A stretch of DNA of 64,000 nucleotides from Oligosphaera ethanolica (GCF_030814695.1 NZ_JAUSVL010000001.1:310001-374000); one strand, 5' to 3'. Shown: positions 16,905 through 26,313, numbered from the stretch's first letter. Numbers and translations: made by a program. Notes: generated from the letters alone by a model not told the origin.

Positions 16905-19289
16905 ATGATAAAAGCCAACATAACAAAAATATGGATTGCGTTGCGACGTGCCACTCGCGTCGTCGCCGCTGACACCCCCGGGGCGCCGGCGTCCCTGCCG
17001 CTGTCAGTACCGGAGAACGCCAACCAGGGCGCTGCCGCAACGCCTGGGGCACGTGCCGCCAGCACTCCGATTGCTCCCCGCACGCTTACGCACGCCTTGC
17101 CCCGCCACTGGCGGCGGCTCAGCAAGCTCCTCCGCCTGAGCTGGTCCTTTCTACACGCAACCTACGATCGCAACACCTGCTGCTACGACGATGATGAGCA
17201 CTTTCACTACCGTTCACGATTCTTCCTCGTCGCCGTCGTCATTATTGCCGCTTTTCTCGGCCTTGCCCATCATCTCTTCGGCCTCCAAATCAAACGCAAC
17301 GCCGAACTGACCCAGAAAGCCGAAAGCATCTACACCGGCCGGCAAACGCAGAACGGCCAGCGGGGACGAATCTACGACGTCGCCGGCAATCTTCTCGCCG
17401 GCAACATCGTCACCAAGACGCTGTACGCCGAACCCCTGCGCTTCAAAAAGGGAACCCGCCCGGCCATCATCAGCCTGCTCGCGCAAGAACTCAATGCCCC
17501 CCCGACGCCGCTGGCGCGAAAACTGTACGAAGCAGCCACCACAGACTTCCAGTACTTCGTGGAAAGCTGCGTCGGTCCGGCCACCGCGGCAGCAATCAGC
17601 GAAAAACGCCTCCCCGGCGTCTTCATCACCGCCGCCGCGCCGCCGGCTGTGCCCGACAGCTATCAGATCAGCATCAAACCACGGCAAATCCCCCCGGAAC
17701 GACGCGGCGAAGTCGTCGCCTTCCTGGCCCAAAAACTCAATGTCCTGCCCGTTGCACTCGAAGCCGGCATCGACAAGGCACTCAACCGCTCCCGCGAGAT
17801 TGTCGTGCAACAGCATGTGGACATCAGTACCGCCACTAGACTGCAACAAACCATCAGAGAGAAACGCTATCATGGCCTACGCTTGAGCGATGCCGCCTAC
17901 CGCAGCTACCCCGGCGAAGCACTTATGGCCAACTTGATCGGCTTTATGGATTACAACGACCGCGGCGTCAGCGGCATTGAGGAAATGATGGACAAATGGC
18001 TGCAGCCACGAAAAGGCGAAGTCATCTTCGAAAGAATCGCCCCCGGCCGCAAACGCCCCAACGGCAAGGAAATCATCATCCCGGCAGAAAACGGCGCCGA
18101 TATTTATCTGACCACCTTCGCGCCCATCCAACAGATCATGGAGGAAGAGCTGTCCTCGCTGGTACAGGATTATCAGCCCCTGCGCGCCTACGCCATCATG
18201 ACCGATCCGCGAACCGGCGCTATCATGGGCATCGCCCACTATCCCAGCTTCAATCCTAACGACCGCAGCACCATGGCCGACCCCATGGCCGTACAGCTGC
18301 ACGCGCTCACCCTCGGTTTCGAACCAGGGTCGATCATGAAAGGCCCCAGCATCGCCTGCGCGCTCAACGCCGGCGTCTGCCGACTTGACAGCGTCTACTA
18401 CTGTGAACGCGGCTACTGGATCTACGGCGGCCGCAGCCTGAAGGACAGCAGCGGCAGCCGCTACGAAGACATCAGCGTGGCCGAAATCGTCAAGAAATCC
18501 AGCAATATCGGCACCGCCAAAATCGCCCTGGACCTCGGTGAAGGCGGCCTTTACCAGGGGCTGAGCTCCTTCGGCTTCGGCCGCCGAACCGGCGTCGGCT
18601 TCTATCCCGCGCAAGGCGACCCCATCACTTTTGCCAAGGAAGCAAGCGGTTCGCTCCGTCCTTTGGAAAACTGGGATAAGCTGTCGGTCACCCGCTTCCC
18701 CATCGGCCAAGGCGTCCTCACGACGCCGTTGCAAATGCTCGAGGCATACAATGTCCTGGCCAACTCCGGTGTCATGATGCAACTCTACGTCGTCGACCGC
18801 ATCGTCAAAGGCAACGTCATCACCCACCATGTCCCCCGCATCAAATCACGGCCGATCATGCCCGAAGCGGCAAGGGAAATCACCAAGGCGATGGCGCTGG
18901 TCACCGAGGCCGGCGGCACGGGCACCAAGGCCGCCGTCGAAGGCTTCACCGTAGCCGGCAAAACCGGCACCGCACAAAAGTGGATTCCTGCATCGGAAGG
19001 AGTCAAGGGACATTACTCACACAGCGAATACGTCGCGTCCTTCATTGGCTTCGTGCCGGCTGAGGCGCCGGCCTTCACCCTGATCGTCGTGGCCGACACA
19101 CCGAAAAACCGCACCTACGGCGGTACTGTCTGCGGGCCGACCTTCTCGCGCATCGCTGAGCGCACCCTGAGTCTCCTGCAGATTTCGCCCCAGTCCTCGG
19201 ACACGACGACGGCCCAGCAACAGCGTCGCGAAGGCGCCAACGACGCCACCGCCAAGACGCAGCAGCCTGCTGAGCGAGATCAGTTCTGA
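16905..19289 (+). CDS. ftsI: Septal peptidoglycan transpeptidase FtsI/PBP3-like
   Basis: This 794-residue class B penicillin-binding protein has a long (about 95-residue) Ala/Pro/Arg-rich cytoplasmic N-terminus, one transmembrane anchor (about 106-128, FFLVAVVIIAAFLGLAHHLF), a pedestal domain with the RGRIYD motif, and a transpeptidase domain. All three catalytic motifs are present: S476-I-M-K479, S532-S-N534 and K686-T-G688. It cross-links septal peptidoglycan at the divisome. It is longer than the ~580 residues of E. coli FtsI, through the N-terminal extension and a Gln/Ala-rich C-terminal tail; no PASTA domain is visible. The ribosome-binding site is weak (GGACCGG), so a downstream start cannot be excluded. 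Confidence 0.93.
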   Translation: MIKANITKIWIALRRATRVVAADTPGAPASLPLSVPENANQGAAATPGARAASTPIAPRTLTHALPRHWRRLSKLLRLSWSFLHATYDRNTCCYDDDEHFHYRSRFFLVAVVIIAAFLGLAHHLFGLQIKRNAELTQKAESIYTGRQTQNGQRGRIYDVAGNLLAGNIVTKTLYAEPLRFKKGTRPAIISLLAQELNAPPTPLARKLYEAATTDFQYFVESCVGPATAAAISEKRLPGVFITAAAPPAVPDSYQISIKPRQIPPERRGEVVAFLAQKLNVLPVALEAGIDKALNRSREIVVQQHVDISTATRLQQTIREKRYHGLRLSDAAYRSYPGEALMANLIGFMDYNDRGVSGIEEMMDKWLQPRKGEVIFERIAPGRKRPNGKEIIIPAENGADIYLTTFAPIQQIMEEELSSLVQDYQPLRAYAIMTDPRTGAIMGIAHYPSFNPNDRSTMADPMAVQLHALTLGFEPGSIMKGPSIACALNAGVCRLDSVYYCERGYWIYGGRSLKDSSGSRYEDISVAEIVKKSSNIGTAKIALDLGEGGLYQGLSSFGFGRRTGVGFYPAQGDPITFAKEASGSLRPLENWDKLSVTRFPIGQGVLTTPLQMLEAYNVLANSGVMMQLYVVDRIVKGNVITHHVPRIKSRPIMPEAAREITKAMALVTEAGGTGTKAAVEGFTVAGKTGTAQKWIPASEGVKGHYSHSEYVASFIGFVPAEAPAFTLIVVADTPKNRTYGGTVCGPTFSRIAERTLSLLQISPQSSDTTTAQQQRREGANDATAKTQQPAERDQF

Positions 19290-19298
19290 AGTCTTTGC

Positions 19299-20837
19299 AT
19301 GTCCCTTCCCAACCCTCACCCGGGTCGTTTCATAACCATGACATGTCATCCCGCAGCCTATTACCGCGACGCCCTGGCTGATATGCTCCTAAGCAGCACA
19401 GGCCCCATGGACTGCGTCATCAGCAGCGTCAGTGCCGACTCACGCCAGCTGCAGCCCGGCGCCCTTTTCTGCGCCATCAAGGGTGAAAAGGCAGACGGGC
19501 ACGACTTCATTCCCGCCGCACTGACCGCCGGCGCCACCGCCATCATGCTGGAGCGCCCCTGCGCGCTGCCGCCGGACATCGTTTCTTTTCAGGTCAAAGA
19601 GCCCTATCGCGCCATGGCCGTCCTCGCCGAAGCCGCCGCCGGCTGTCCCGGGCACGCCTTGCGCATCGTCGGCATCACCGGCACCAACGGCAAAACGACT
19701 TCGGCGTATCTTCTCCGGGACATCTTTCGCCAGGCGTCCTATCGCCCCGCTATGATTGGCACCGTGGTCTACGATCTTGGCGACGGCAATACCCGCAACG
19801 CCGACCGGACAACCCCTACCCCCTTCGAGCTCCAGGACCTCTTCACCAAGATCAAGAGAGCCGGCGCTGACCCGGTCGTAGTGGAGATATCCAGCCACGC
19901 CCTGGCACAACATCGCCTCGGCACTGCGGCCTGCGCTGCCACGCTCTTCACTAATCTCACCCGTGATCATCTTGACTATCACCACGATTTTGAGCAGTAC
20001 TACCAGGCCAAAAAAATCCTCTTCACTACGGGTAGAAAACCCGACACGCCCATCATCATCAACACCGATGATCCCTACGGACGACGGCTGGCAACAGAAC
20101 TCGACGACAAGGACGCACTGCTTACCTATAGCCTGCACCAAGCTGCCCAGGCAAAATTGCAGGTCGAAAACGTCGTGCTCGCGCCCGAGGGCAGCAGCTT
20201 CTGCATCTGCGGCAGCGACATCGCGGGCGTCTGGCGCCTCCGCACGCCTCTCCCCGGACTCTTCAACGTCTACAACGCCGCCGGTGCCGCCATCCTCGCC
20301 AAAGCCATGGGAGTGCCGCTGGACGTCATCACCCGCGCCCTCGCCAACTGCCACGGCGCCCCGGGCCGTATGCAACGCGTCAAAGACATCACCCGCTGTG
20401 CCGTTTTCATCGATTATGCGCACACCGACGATGCCCTCGCCAACGCCCTCGCAACCCTCCGCGCCCTGCGCCCAAAACGCCTCACGGTCGTCTTCGGCTG
20501 CGGCGGCAATCGCGACCGCAGCAAAAGACCGCAGATGGGCAAAGTCGCCAACGACTGCGCCGACCGCATCGTCGTCACCAGTGACAACCCGCGCGGCGAA
20601 CCACCCCAAGACATCATCGACCAAATTCTCGCCGGCATCACCAACCATGAGAAGGTCCGCGCCATCTGCGACCGCCGTGAAGCCATTTTCCAGGCGCTGG
20701 ACGACGCCGCCCCCGGCGACGTCGTCCTCATCGCCGGTAAAGGCCACGAAGACTACCAGGAAATCATGGGCGTCAAACACCCCTTCAGCGATATTGCTGT
20801 CGCCCAAGACTGGGCCGCACAAAACCAGCCGCAATAA
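19299..20837 (+). CDS. murE: UDP-N-acetylmuramoyl-L-alanyl-D-glutamate--2,6-diaminopimelate ligase
   Basis: This 512-residue ATP-dependent amino-acid ligase adds the third residue of the peptidoglycan stem. The Mur ligase P-loop GTNGKTT is at 128-134, HLDYHHDFEQYY follows in the central domain, and the C-terminal domain carries D429-N-P-R432, the signature of meso-diaminopimelate-specific MurE. An internal ATG at 19338 (MTCHPAAYYRD) is an equally possible start giving 499 residues, as neither has a good ribosome-binding site. It lies 9 nt after ftsI and is the last gene of the cluster. The usual next genes (murF, mraY, murD, ftsW, murG) are absent, replaced by repeats and sulfatases. Confidence 0.95.
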   Translation: MSLPNPHPGRFITMTCHPAAYYRDALADMLLSSTGPMDCVISSVSADSRQLQPGALFCAIKGEKADGHDFIPAALTAGATAIMLERPCALPPDIVSFQVKEPYRAMAVLAEAAAGCPGHALRIVGITGTNGKTTSAYLLRDIFRQASYRPAMIGTVVYDLGDGNTRNADRTTPTPFELQDLFTKIKRAGADPVVVEISSHALAQHRLGTAACAATLFTNLTRDHLDYHHDFEQYYQAKKILFTTGRKPDTPIIINTDDPYGRRLATELDDKDALLTYSLHQAAQAKLQVENVVLAPEGSSFCICGSDIAGVWRLRTPLPGLFNVYNAAGAAILAKAMGVPLDVITRALANCHGAPGRMQRVKDITRCAVFIDYAHTDDALANALATLRALRPKRLTVVFGCGGNRDRSKRPQMGKVANDCADRIVVTSDNPRGEPPQDIIDQILAGITNHEKVRAICDRREAIFQALDDAAPGDVVLIAGKGHEDYQEIMGVKHPFSDIAVAQDWAAQNQPQ

Positions 20838-21143
20838 CCCGGTCAAGCACGCCGGCTCAGAATTCCTCAATCAGACCGATCAGACCAATCAGACCGATCA
20901 GACCGATCAAATCGACGATCCGTCCGATCCGTCCAATCCGTCCGATCCGTCCGCGATAAAAGACAGACGATCCGTCAGAACATGCGGCCCCAGCCGCCAG
21001 CGTCAGTATCTGCGCATGTGCAATATTCATGTCAGGCGCTGGAGCGGTCTTGCATCCGGTGCTAATGTAGGAAATGGCCCTTACCACACACTCATCCCCC
21101 TCACAACCTATCAGTTTCCCCGCAGCAAAAAGGTCCATCTGCC
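20838..21143. repeat. Intergenic region with two adjoining 9-bp tandem arrays
   Basis: From about 20869 to 20908 the unit ATCAGACCG/A is repeated four times. From about 20917 to 20953 a second unit, ATCCGTCCG, is repeated about four to five times. The remainder (20954-21143) shows no gene, only the leader of the sulfatase gene. Confidence 0.75.
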
Positions 21144-22613
21144 ATGCGCATTCTCTATCTCGACATCGACACTTTGCGGCCTGATCACCTCGGTTGCTAC
21201 GGCTATCACCGCGACACCTCGCCCAATCTCGACCGCATTGCCGCCGAAGGCGTGCGTTTTGACAACTGCTACACATCGGACGCGCCCTGCCTGCCCTCGC
21301 GTTCGGCGCTGATGACCGGCACCTTCGGCATCCACAATGGCGTCATCAACCACGACGGTTTCAATGCCGACTTCCGCCCCCAAGGCCGCTCCCGCGGCTT
21401 CCGCAGTCAGCTGAGCTTCGATACCCTGCCCGCCTATCTGAAAACCGCTGGTGGCCTGCGCACAGTGTACATCGGCGGTTTTGCCGAGCGCCATTCGTCC
21501 TTCCCCTACTACGCTGGCTTCCGGGAAATCATCGACACTGGCATGGGCGGTATGGAGTCGGCCGAGCATGTGACGCCCAGCGTCATGAAATGGCTCGACG
21601 ACAATGGCGCCAATGACAACTGGTATCTCCACGTAAACTACTGGGACCCGCATACGCCCTACCGCGCGCCCGAGGAATTCGGCAATCCCTTCGCCGATCA
21701 GCCACTGCCCGCATGGATCACCCCCGAGCTCATCGCCCAACAGCGCCAGACCCAGGTCGGACCGCACGGCATTCTCGACATCAATATGTACGACGACAAG
21801 GAAAATCCGCGCTTCCCGCGACAGCCCGGCAAAGTCGAAAACATGGCCGACGCGCGCCGAGTAATAGACGGCTATGACTGCGGCGTGCGCTACGTGGACG
21901 GACACGTCGGCCAGCTGCTGGACAAGCTCGCAGCGCTGGGCGTACTCGACGACCTGGTCATCATCGTGAGCTCCGACCACGGCGAAAACCTCGGCGAAAT
22001 CGGCATGTGGAGCGAACACGGCACCGCCGACCACATCACCTGCCGCATTCCCATGATCATCCGCTGGCCCGGCAAACAAGCCGGCACCGCCGAAGACGGC
22101 CTGCATTACAACATTGACCTGCTGCCCACGCTGGCCGATCTCATCGGCAAGCCCCCACGCAAATCTTGGGAAGGCCAGAGTTTCGCCGCCGCCGTGGACA
22201 AAGGCGCGGCCACTGGTCACGACGAACTGATTCTATCGCAGTGCTGCCATGGCTGCCAGCGCTCAGTACGCTGGGACAACTGGCTGTACATCCGCACCTA
22301 TCACGATTTCTTCCACCTCTTCCCGCGCGAAATGCTCTTCGATCTGTCGGCAGACCCGCACGAACAACGCGATCTGGCCGCCGAACGGCCGGACATCTGC
22401 CGGGAAGCCGCCTACCGCTACCTGAACTGGCACGACGCCATGATGGCCACCCAGCCGGAAGGCTACTACCACGACCCACTCTGGGAAGAGCTGGCCAATG
22501 GCGGACCATGCCACGCCCATAACCACCTCGCCAAATACTGCCAGCGCCTGGAAGAGTCCGGCCGTGAATGGGCCATTCCACTGCTACGCGAACGCCACCC
22601 GGAAGAAAAATAG
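21144..22613 (+). CDS. Sulfatase (type I, formylglycine-dependent)
   Basis: This 489-residue arylsulfatase-family hydrolase opens with the metal-binding DIDTLRPDHLGCYG. The maturation motif C49-L-P-S-R53 is present, so C49 can be converted to formylglycine. The second metal-site segment is SSDHGENLGEIGMWSEHG. No signal peptide is seen at the annotated ATG. It probably desulfates a carbohydrate or other organic sulfate. It is paired with a second sulfatase 26 nt downstream on the same strand, so the two likely act on related substrates. An anaerobic (anSME) or aerobic (FGE) maturase is needed but none is in the window. Confidence 0.93.
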   Translation: MRILYLDIDTLRPDHLGCYGYHRDTSPNLDRIAAEGVRFDNCYTSDAPCLPSRSALMTGTFGIHNGVINHDGFNADFRPQGRSRGFRSQLSFDTLPAYLKTAGGLRTVYIGGFAERHSSFPYYAGFREIIDTGMGGMESAEHVTPSVMKWLDDNGANDNWYLHVNYWDPHTPYRAPEEFGNPFADQPLPAWITPELIAQQRQTQVGPHGILDINMYDDKENPRFPRQPGKVENMADARRVIDGYDCGVRYVDGHVGQLLDKLAALGVLDDLVIIVSSDHGENLGEIGMWSEHGTADHITCRIPMIIRWPGKQAGTAEDGLHYNIDLLPTLADLIGKPPRKSWEGQSFAAAVDKGAATGHDELILSQCCHGCQRSVRWDNWLYIRTYHDFFHLFPREMLFDLSADPHEQRDLAAERPDICREAAYRYLNWHDAMMATQPEGYYHDPLWEELANGGPCHAHNHLAKYCQRLEESGREWAIPLLRERHPEEK

Positions 22614-22639
22614 GCACTGGACAAACACGAAGGCGCCCC

Positions 22640-24031
22640 ATGCCCCAACCGAATATCCTCTTCGTCTTCTCGGACCAACACCGCAAGCAAAATCTCGGCT
22701 GCTACGGCGACGCGCAAGTGCGCACGCCGAACCTGGACGGCTTGGCCCGAGACGGCCTGCGCTTTGAGCACTGCATCTCAAACGCACCGGTGTGCGTGCC
22801 CATGCGCGGATCGCTGCTCACCGGCTGCCACGCCTGGAAACACCGCGCCATCACCAACGACCTGCCCGTGGACCCGCAATGCGACAGTATCGCCCGGCAC
22901 CTCGCAAACGCCGGCTATCACACCGGCTACATCGGCAAATGGCACCTCGGCGGCATCCCGCGCACCAAGGCCATCCCCGCCGGCGAACGCCTCGGCTTTC
23001 ACGAATGGAAAGGCGCAAACTGCAACCACGCCTACAACAAAGGCTACTATTTCGACGAAGCCGAGCAACGACACGACATCCCGGGTTTCCAATCCGTCGG
23101 CGAAACCAACCTCGCCCTGGAATTCATCGACCGCAACAACGCCAGGCAACAACCCTGGGCGCTGTTCCTGTCCTGGAGCCCCCCACACGAGCCATTCAAC
23201 GCCGTGCCCGAAGAGTACCTCCGGCTCTACGACCCGCAGTCGCTCGCCTTGCGACCCAACGTCCCCATAGAGCTGCAGGACCAGGCCCGCGTCTGGCTGC
23301 GCGCCTACTACGCGCTGATCACTCTCCTCGACGACCAGTTCAGGCGGCTGCTCGCGCGCCTTGACCAACTGGGAGTCGCCGACAATACGATCGTCATCTA
23401 CACGTCCGACCACGGCGATATGCTCGGCAGTCACGGCCTGCGCAATAAGCAGCTGCCGCACGAGGAGTCCATCGCCGTGCCGCTGCTGGCGCGCTGGCCG
23501 GGGCATATCCCCTGCGGCGTGCGCGAACAGCTCTGCAGCCTCACCGACCTACCCGTCACCCTCGCTGCCTTGGCTGGCGCCACGCCATGGCCTAACTGCG
23601 ATGGCCAGGACCTCAGCGCCATGTGGCTGAACAACGACAACGGCCTCGACGCCGCGCTCATCTACGATCTCGTGCCATGCCATCAGGCCGAAGATCGCGG
23701 CGCCAGCGAGTGGATCGGCCTGCGGACCACGCAGTGGACGTATAGCCAGGATGGCCACGGCAAACCTCAGGTCCTCTTCGACAACGCCGCCGATCCCATG
23801 CAACTGATCAACCTCGTTGACCAGCCCGCCATGGCCGGCGTTATCCGCGACCGCCAAAACGCCCTGCACCAGAAGCTCGCCAGCGCCGGCCCATACGCGT
23901 TCCGCCCCTGGCAACAGATGGTCCGCGAAGACGGCTTCCGCCAACTCTGGAACGACAGCCAGCTGCATTTCCACCGCCAGCCACTCCCCGACGAATCAGA
24001 ACCACCAATGAACACCAATACACACCAATAA
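22640..24031 (+). CDS. Sulfatase (type I) with atypical C-V-P-M-R maturation motif
   Basis: This 463-residue sulfatase has the N-terminal metal segment FVFSDQHRKQNLGCYGDAQV and the later segment YTSDHGDMLGSHGL. The maturation motif reads C52-V-P-M-R56: the core CxPxR is kept, but the usual serine or alanine at the fourth position is methionine. IGKWHLGG, a common sulfatase signature, is intact. The ATG at 22640 is preferred over an upstream one at 22568 that overlaps the first sulfatase. It is transcribed with the first sulfatase and ends at a bidirectional terminator. Activity is likely, but maturation efficiency is uncertain. Confidence 0.92.
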   Translation: MPQPNILFVFSDQHRKQNLGCYGDAQVRTPNLDGLARDGLRFEHCISNAPVCVPMRGSLLTGCHAWKHRAITNDLPVDPQCDSIARHLANAGYHTGYIGKWHLGGIPRTKAIPAGERLGFHEWKGANCNHAYNKGYYFDEAEQRHDIPGFQSVGETNLALEFIDRNNARQQPWALFLSWSPPHEPFNAVPEEYLRLYDPQSLALRPNVPIELQDQARVWLRAYYALITLLDDQFRRLLARLDQLGVADNTIVIYTSDHGDMLGSHGLRNKQLPHEESIAVPLLARWPGHIPCGVREQLCSLTDLPVTLAALAGATPWPNCDGQDLSAMWLNNDNGLDAALIYDLVPCHQAEDRGASEWIGLRTTQWTYSQDGHGKPQVLFDNAADPMQLINLVDQPAMAGVIRDRQNALHQKLASAGPYAFRPWQQMVREDGFRQLWNDSQLHFHRQPLPDESEPPMNTNTHQ

Positions 24032-24038
24032 AAAAATC

Positions 24039-24080
24039 AAACGAGTTGCGCAGCCGTGGCTGGCGCAACTCGTTTATTAG
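24039..24080. terminator. Bidirectional terminator between sulfatase and gpmI
   Basis: Perfect 13-bp arms (24039-24051 and 24063-24075, AAACGAGTTGCGC and complement) enclose an 11-nt loop, with A-rich sequence on the left and TTATTAG on the right. It serves both convergent genes. Confidence 0.85.
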
Positions 24081-24095
24081 CAATTATTTGTCTTT

Positions 24096-24124
24096 ATTCG
24101 TGTTAATTCGTGGCCATTCGTGGT
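24096..24124. repeat. Triplet 'ATTCGTG' intergenic repeat
   Basis: Three spaced near-repeats, ATTCGTGTTA / ATTCGTGGCC / ATTCGTGG, have the same rhythm as the AATCTGTG/AATCTGCGG repeats at 45274-45386 and 58652-58689. Confidence 0.6.
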
Positions 24125-24131
24125 TCGTATT

Positions 24132-25778
24132 TTAGCGTGGGATGAGGACGCTGGGGTCGTAGTCAGCTGGCGCCTCATAACCCAGCAGGTTGATGCAGGT
24201 GGCGGCAATGGAGCTGATGCCCAGGCCCTCACGCAACTCAGCTTTGTACTCGCCCTGCCCGGCCGGATCATACACGATGCACGGCACGGGGTTCAGTGAA
24301 TGGGCGGTCTTCACCTTGGTGATGCCATTCTCCATTAGGACGCTGCCGTCCTTCTTGTGCTCGAACATATCGTCGGCATTGCCGTGATCGGCGGTGATGA
24401 CCAGCACGCCGCCGGCTTTGTCCACGGCCTTCTTGATGCGCGCCAGGCAGAGATCAACGCATTCCACGCCAATTTGCGCGGCCTGATAGACGCCGGTGTG
24501 GCCGACCATGTCGCCATTGGGGTAATTACAGCGGATGAAATCGTATTTGCCGCTGGCGATGCCCTTGACGACCACGTCGGTGATTTCGGCGCCCTTCATC
24601 CACGGCCGCTGCTCAAAAGGCACAATGTCCGACGGCACTTCGACGTACTCTTCGAGCTGGTCATTGATCTTACCCGAGCGATTGCCGTTGTAGAAATAGG
24701 TGACGTGGCCGTACTTCTGCGTTTCGGAACAAGCCAGCGTCCGCACTCCCAACGCACAGAGGAACTGCCCGGAGGTACGGTCAATAACGGGCGGGTTGGT
24801 CAGATAGCGCTTCGGCACATGCAAATCGCCGTCGTATTCCATCATGCCGGCATAGACCACGGCCGGCCGGCGCTTGCGATCGAAGCGCGTGAAGTTGTCC
24901 TCCTCAAACGCCGCCGTGATCTCAGTGGCGCGGTCGCCGCGGAAATTGAAGAAGACCACGCTGTCGCCGTCTTCGATAGTCCCCACGGGCTTGCCATTTT
25001 CAGCGATGACAAAAGCGCCGAGATCCTGGTCAATGGCGCCGGTATCCTTGCGCAAAGTAGTGATGGCCTCTTCCGCGTTGGCGAATTGGCGGCCTTCACC
25101 GAGTACATGCGTCTGCCAGCCGCGCTCAACCATCGACCAATCTGCGCCGTAGCGGTCCATGGTGATGAACATACGCCCGCCACCGGAAGCAATTCGGGCA
25201 TCGCAGCCAACGCCGCGCTGCTGCGCCAGAAACTCCTCGAAGGGCCGCACGTAGTCCAGCGCAGATGTCTCACCGACATCGCGGCCATCCAGCAGGATGT
25301 GTACGCGGACCTTCTTCACGCCGTCCTTGACCGCCTGGCCAATCATGGCCTTGAGGTGGTCGATGTGGGAATGGACGTTGCCGTCGGAAAACAGGCCGAT
25401 AAAATGCAGCGCGCTCTTCTTCGCCGCCGCGTTGCCGGCGACGTCCTGCCACGCCTGGCCAACAAACATCTGGCCGCTGTCAAGCGACGCGCTGACCAGC
25501 TTGGCGCCCTGGTCGAAAACCCGACCGGAACCAATGGCGTTATGCCCGACTTCGGAGTTGCCCATATCCGCGTCACTCGGCAGCCCCACCGCCTGGCCAT
25601 GGGCCTTCAGACGCGTGTTGGGGCAATTGGCCAGAAACCAGTCCAGCGTGGGCTTATAGGCCGACGCCACCGCATCGCCCTCGCTGAATTTGCCAAAACC
25701 CACGCCGTCCATGATCACCAGCACGACGGGGCCTTTGCGCTCTTTCATCCAGGGGGCCTTCGGTAGTTTTTCCAGCAT
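24132..25778 (-). CDS. gpmI: 2,3-bisphosphoglycerate-independent phosphoglycerate mutase
   Basis: This 548-residue glycolytic/gluconeogenic enzyme interconverts 3- and 2-phosphoglycerate through a phosphoserine intermediate. The metal-binding start VVLVIMDGVGFGK, the nucleophile S75 in DADMGNSEVGHN, the HILLDGRD segment and the C-terminal metal cluster TADHGNADDM are all present. It is slightly longer than the usual ~510 residues. AAGGAG sits 5 nt before the ATG. It stands alone; tpiA and pgk lie elsewhere in the window. A 469-codon frame on the opposite strand is a shadow. Confidence 0.97.
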   Translation of the reverse strand: MLEKLPKAPWMKERKGPVVLVIMDGVGFGKFSEGDAVASAYKPTLDWFLANCPNTRLKAHGQAVGLPSDADMGNSEVGHNAIGSGRVFDQGAKLVSASLDSGQMFVGQAWQDVAGNAAAKKSALHFIGLFSDGNVHSHIDHLKAMIGQAVKDGVKKVRVHILLDGRDVGETSALDYVRPFEEFLAQQRGVGCDARIASGGGRMFITMDRYGADWSMVERGWQTHVLGEGRQFANAEEAITTLRKDTGAIDQDLGAFVIAENGKPVGTIEDGDSVVFFNFRGDRATEITAAFEEDNFTRFDRKRRPAVVYAGMMEYDGDLHVPKRYLTNPPVIDRTSGQFLCALGVRTLACSETQKYGHVTYFYNGNRSGKINDQLEEYVEVPSDIVPFEQRPWMKGAEITDVVVKGIASGKYDFIRCNYPNGDMVGHTGVYQAAQIGVECVDLCLARIKKAVDKAGGVLVITADHGNADDMFEHKKDGSVLMENGITKVKTAHSLNPVPCIVYDPAGQGEYKAELREGLGISSIAATCINLLGYEAPADYDPSVLIPR

Positions 25779-25911
25779 GGGTTCTCCTTATCTGATTTCA
25801 GTCACATGGCAGTTCGCAACAACGTGTACAGGCATAAACACAAAACGCCTAATATAAAGTGCCCACGGCCCATGACCAGCCGCCCAGACGCAGTTTATAC
25901 CTACGCTGTAA

Positions 25912-26313
25912 TCGGCCAGCCATTGATACTGGCCGGGACCGTGAGGAAGCCCGGGACCGTGGGGACCGGTTGGCAGCGGCGCGGTGGCGAGGACTCACGA
26001 CTCATGAGGCATGATCCCATGGATTGGACTGTGGGGACTTTCGGGACTGTGGGGAATGACGCCTTGGATGCTGGGAACTGCTTGGCGGACGCTGGGGACT
26101 GCTTGGCGGACGCTGGGGACTGCTTGGCGGACGTTGGGAACTGCTTGGCGGACGCTGGGGACTGCTTGGCGGACGCTGGGGACTGCTTGGCGGACGCTGG
26201 GAACTGCTTGGCGGACGCTGGGAACTCCCTGGGAGCGCCGCCGTCCCGGCGGCATTTGAGCGCTGAAAAGAAAAGGCTCAGGAAAGCCTGGTATCAATGA
26301 GTGACCGACTACC
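25912..26313. repeat. ITR-bounded non-coding element (copy B) carrying a 21-bp VNTR
   Basis: The right terminus (26290-26313) matches the terminus of copy C at 32645, and the left terminus (25912-25934) is a decayed version. The interior is the inverted equivalent of copies A (14290-14775) and C. It encodes nothing convincing, although the 21-bp period keeps long frames open on both strands. Confidence 0.75.
26070..26230. repeat. 21-bp tandem repeat, seven full copies and a partial eighth
   Basis: The unit is GCTGGGRACTGCTTGGCGGAC. Full copies start at 26070, 26091, 26112, 26133, 26154, 26175 and 26196, with a partial one at 26217. Differences are single bases (G/A at position 7; one C to T). 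There are no spacers, so this is a VNTR and not a CRISPR. Confidence 0.93.

Noticed and set aside
19440..20870. 476-codon open frame on the - strand
   Set aside because: It is antisense to murE, with no ribosome-binding site and no recognisable domain.
24357..25766. 469-codon open frame on the + strand
   Set aside because: It lies fully antisense to gpmI, whose active-site motifs are unmistakable. Long antisense frames are expected at this GC content.
26070..26230. Possible CRISPR array
   Set aside because: The 21-bp units are contiguous with no spacers and there are no cas genes.
25806..26300. 164-codon and overlapping frames through the VNTR
   Set aside because: Frames are kept open only by the 21-bp period and are repetitive on both strands, with no start signals.
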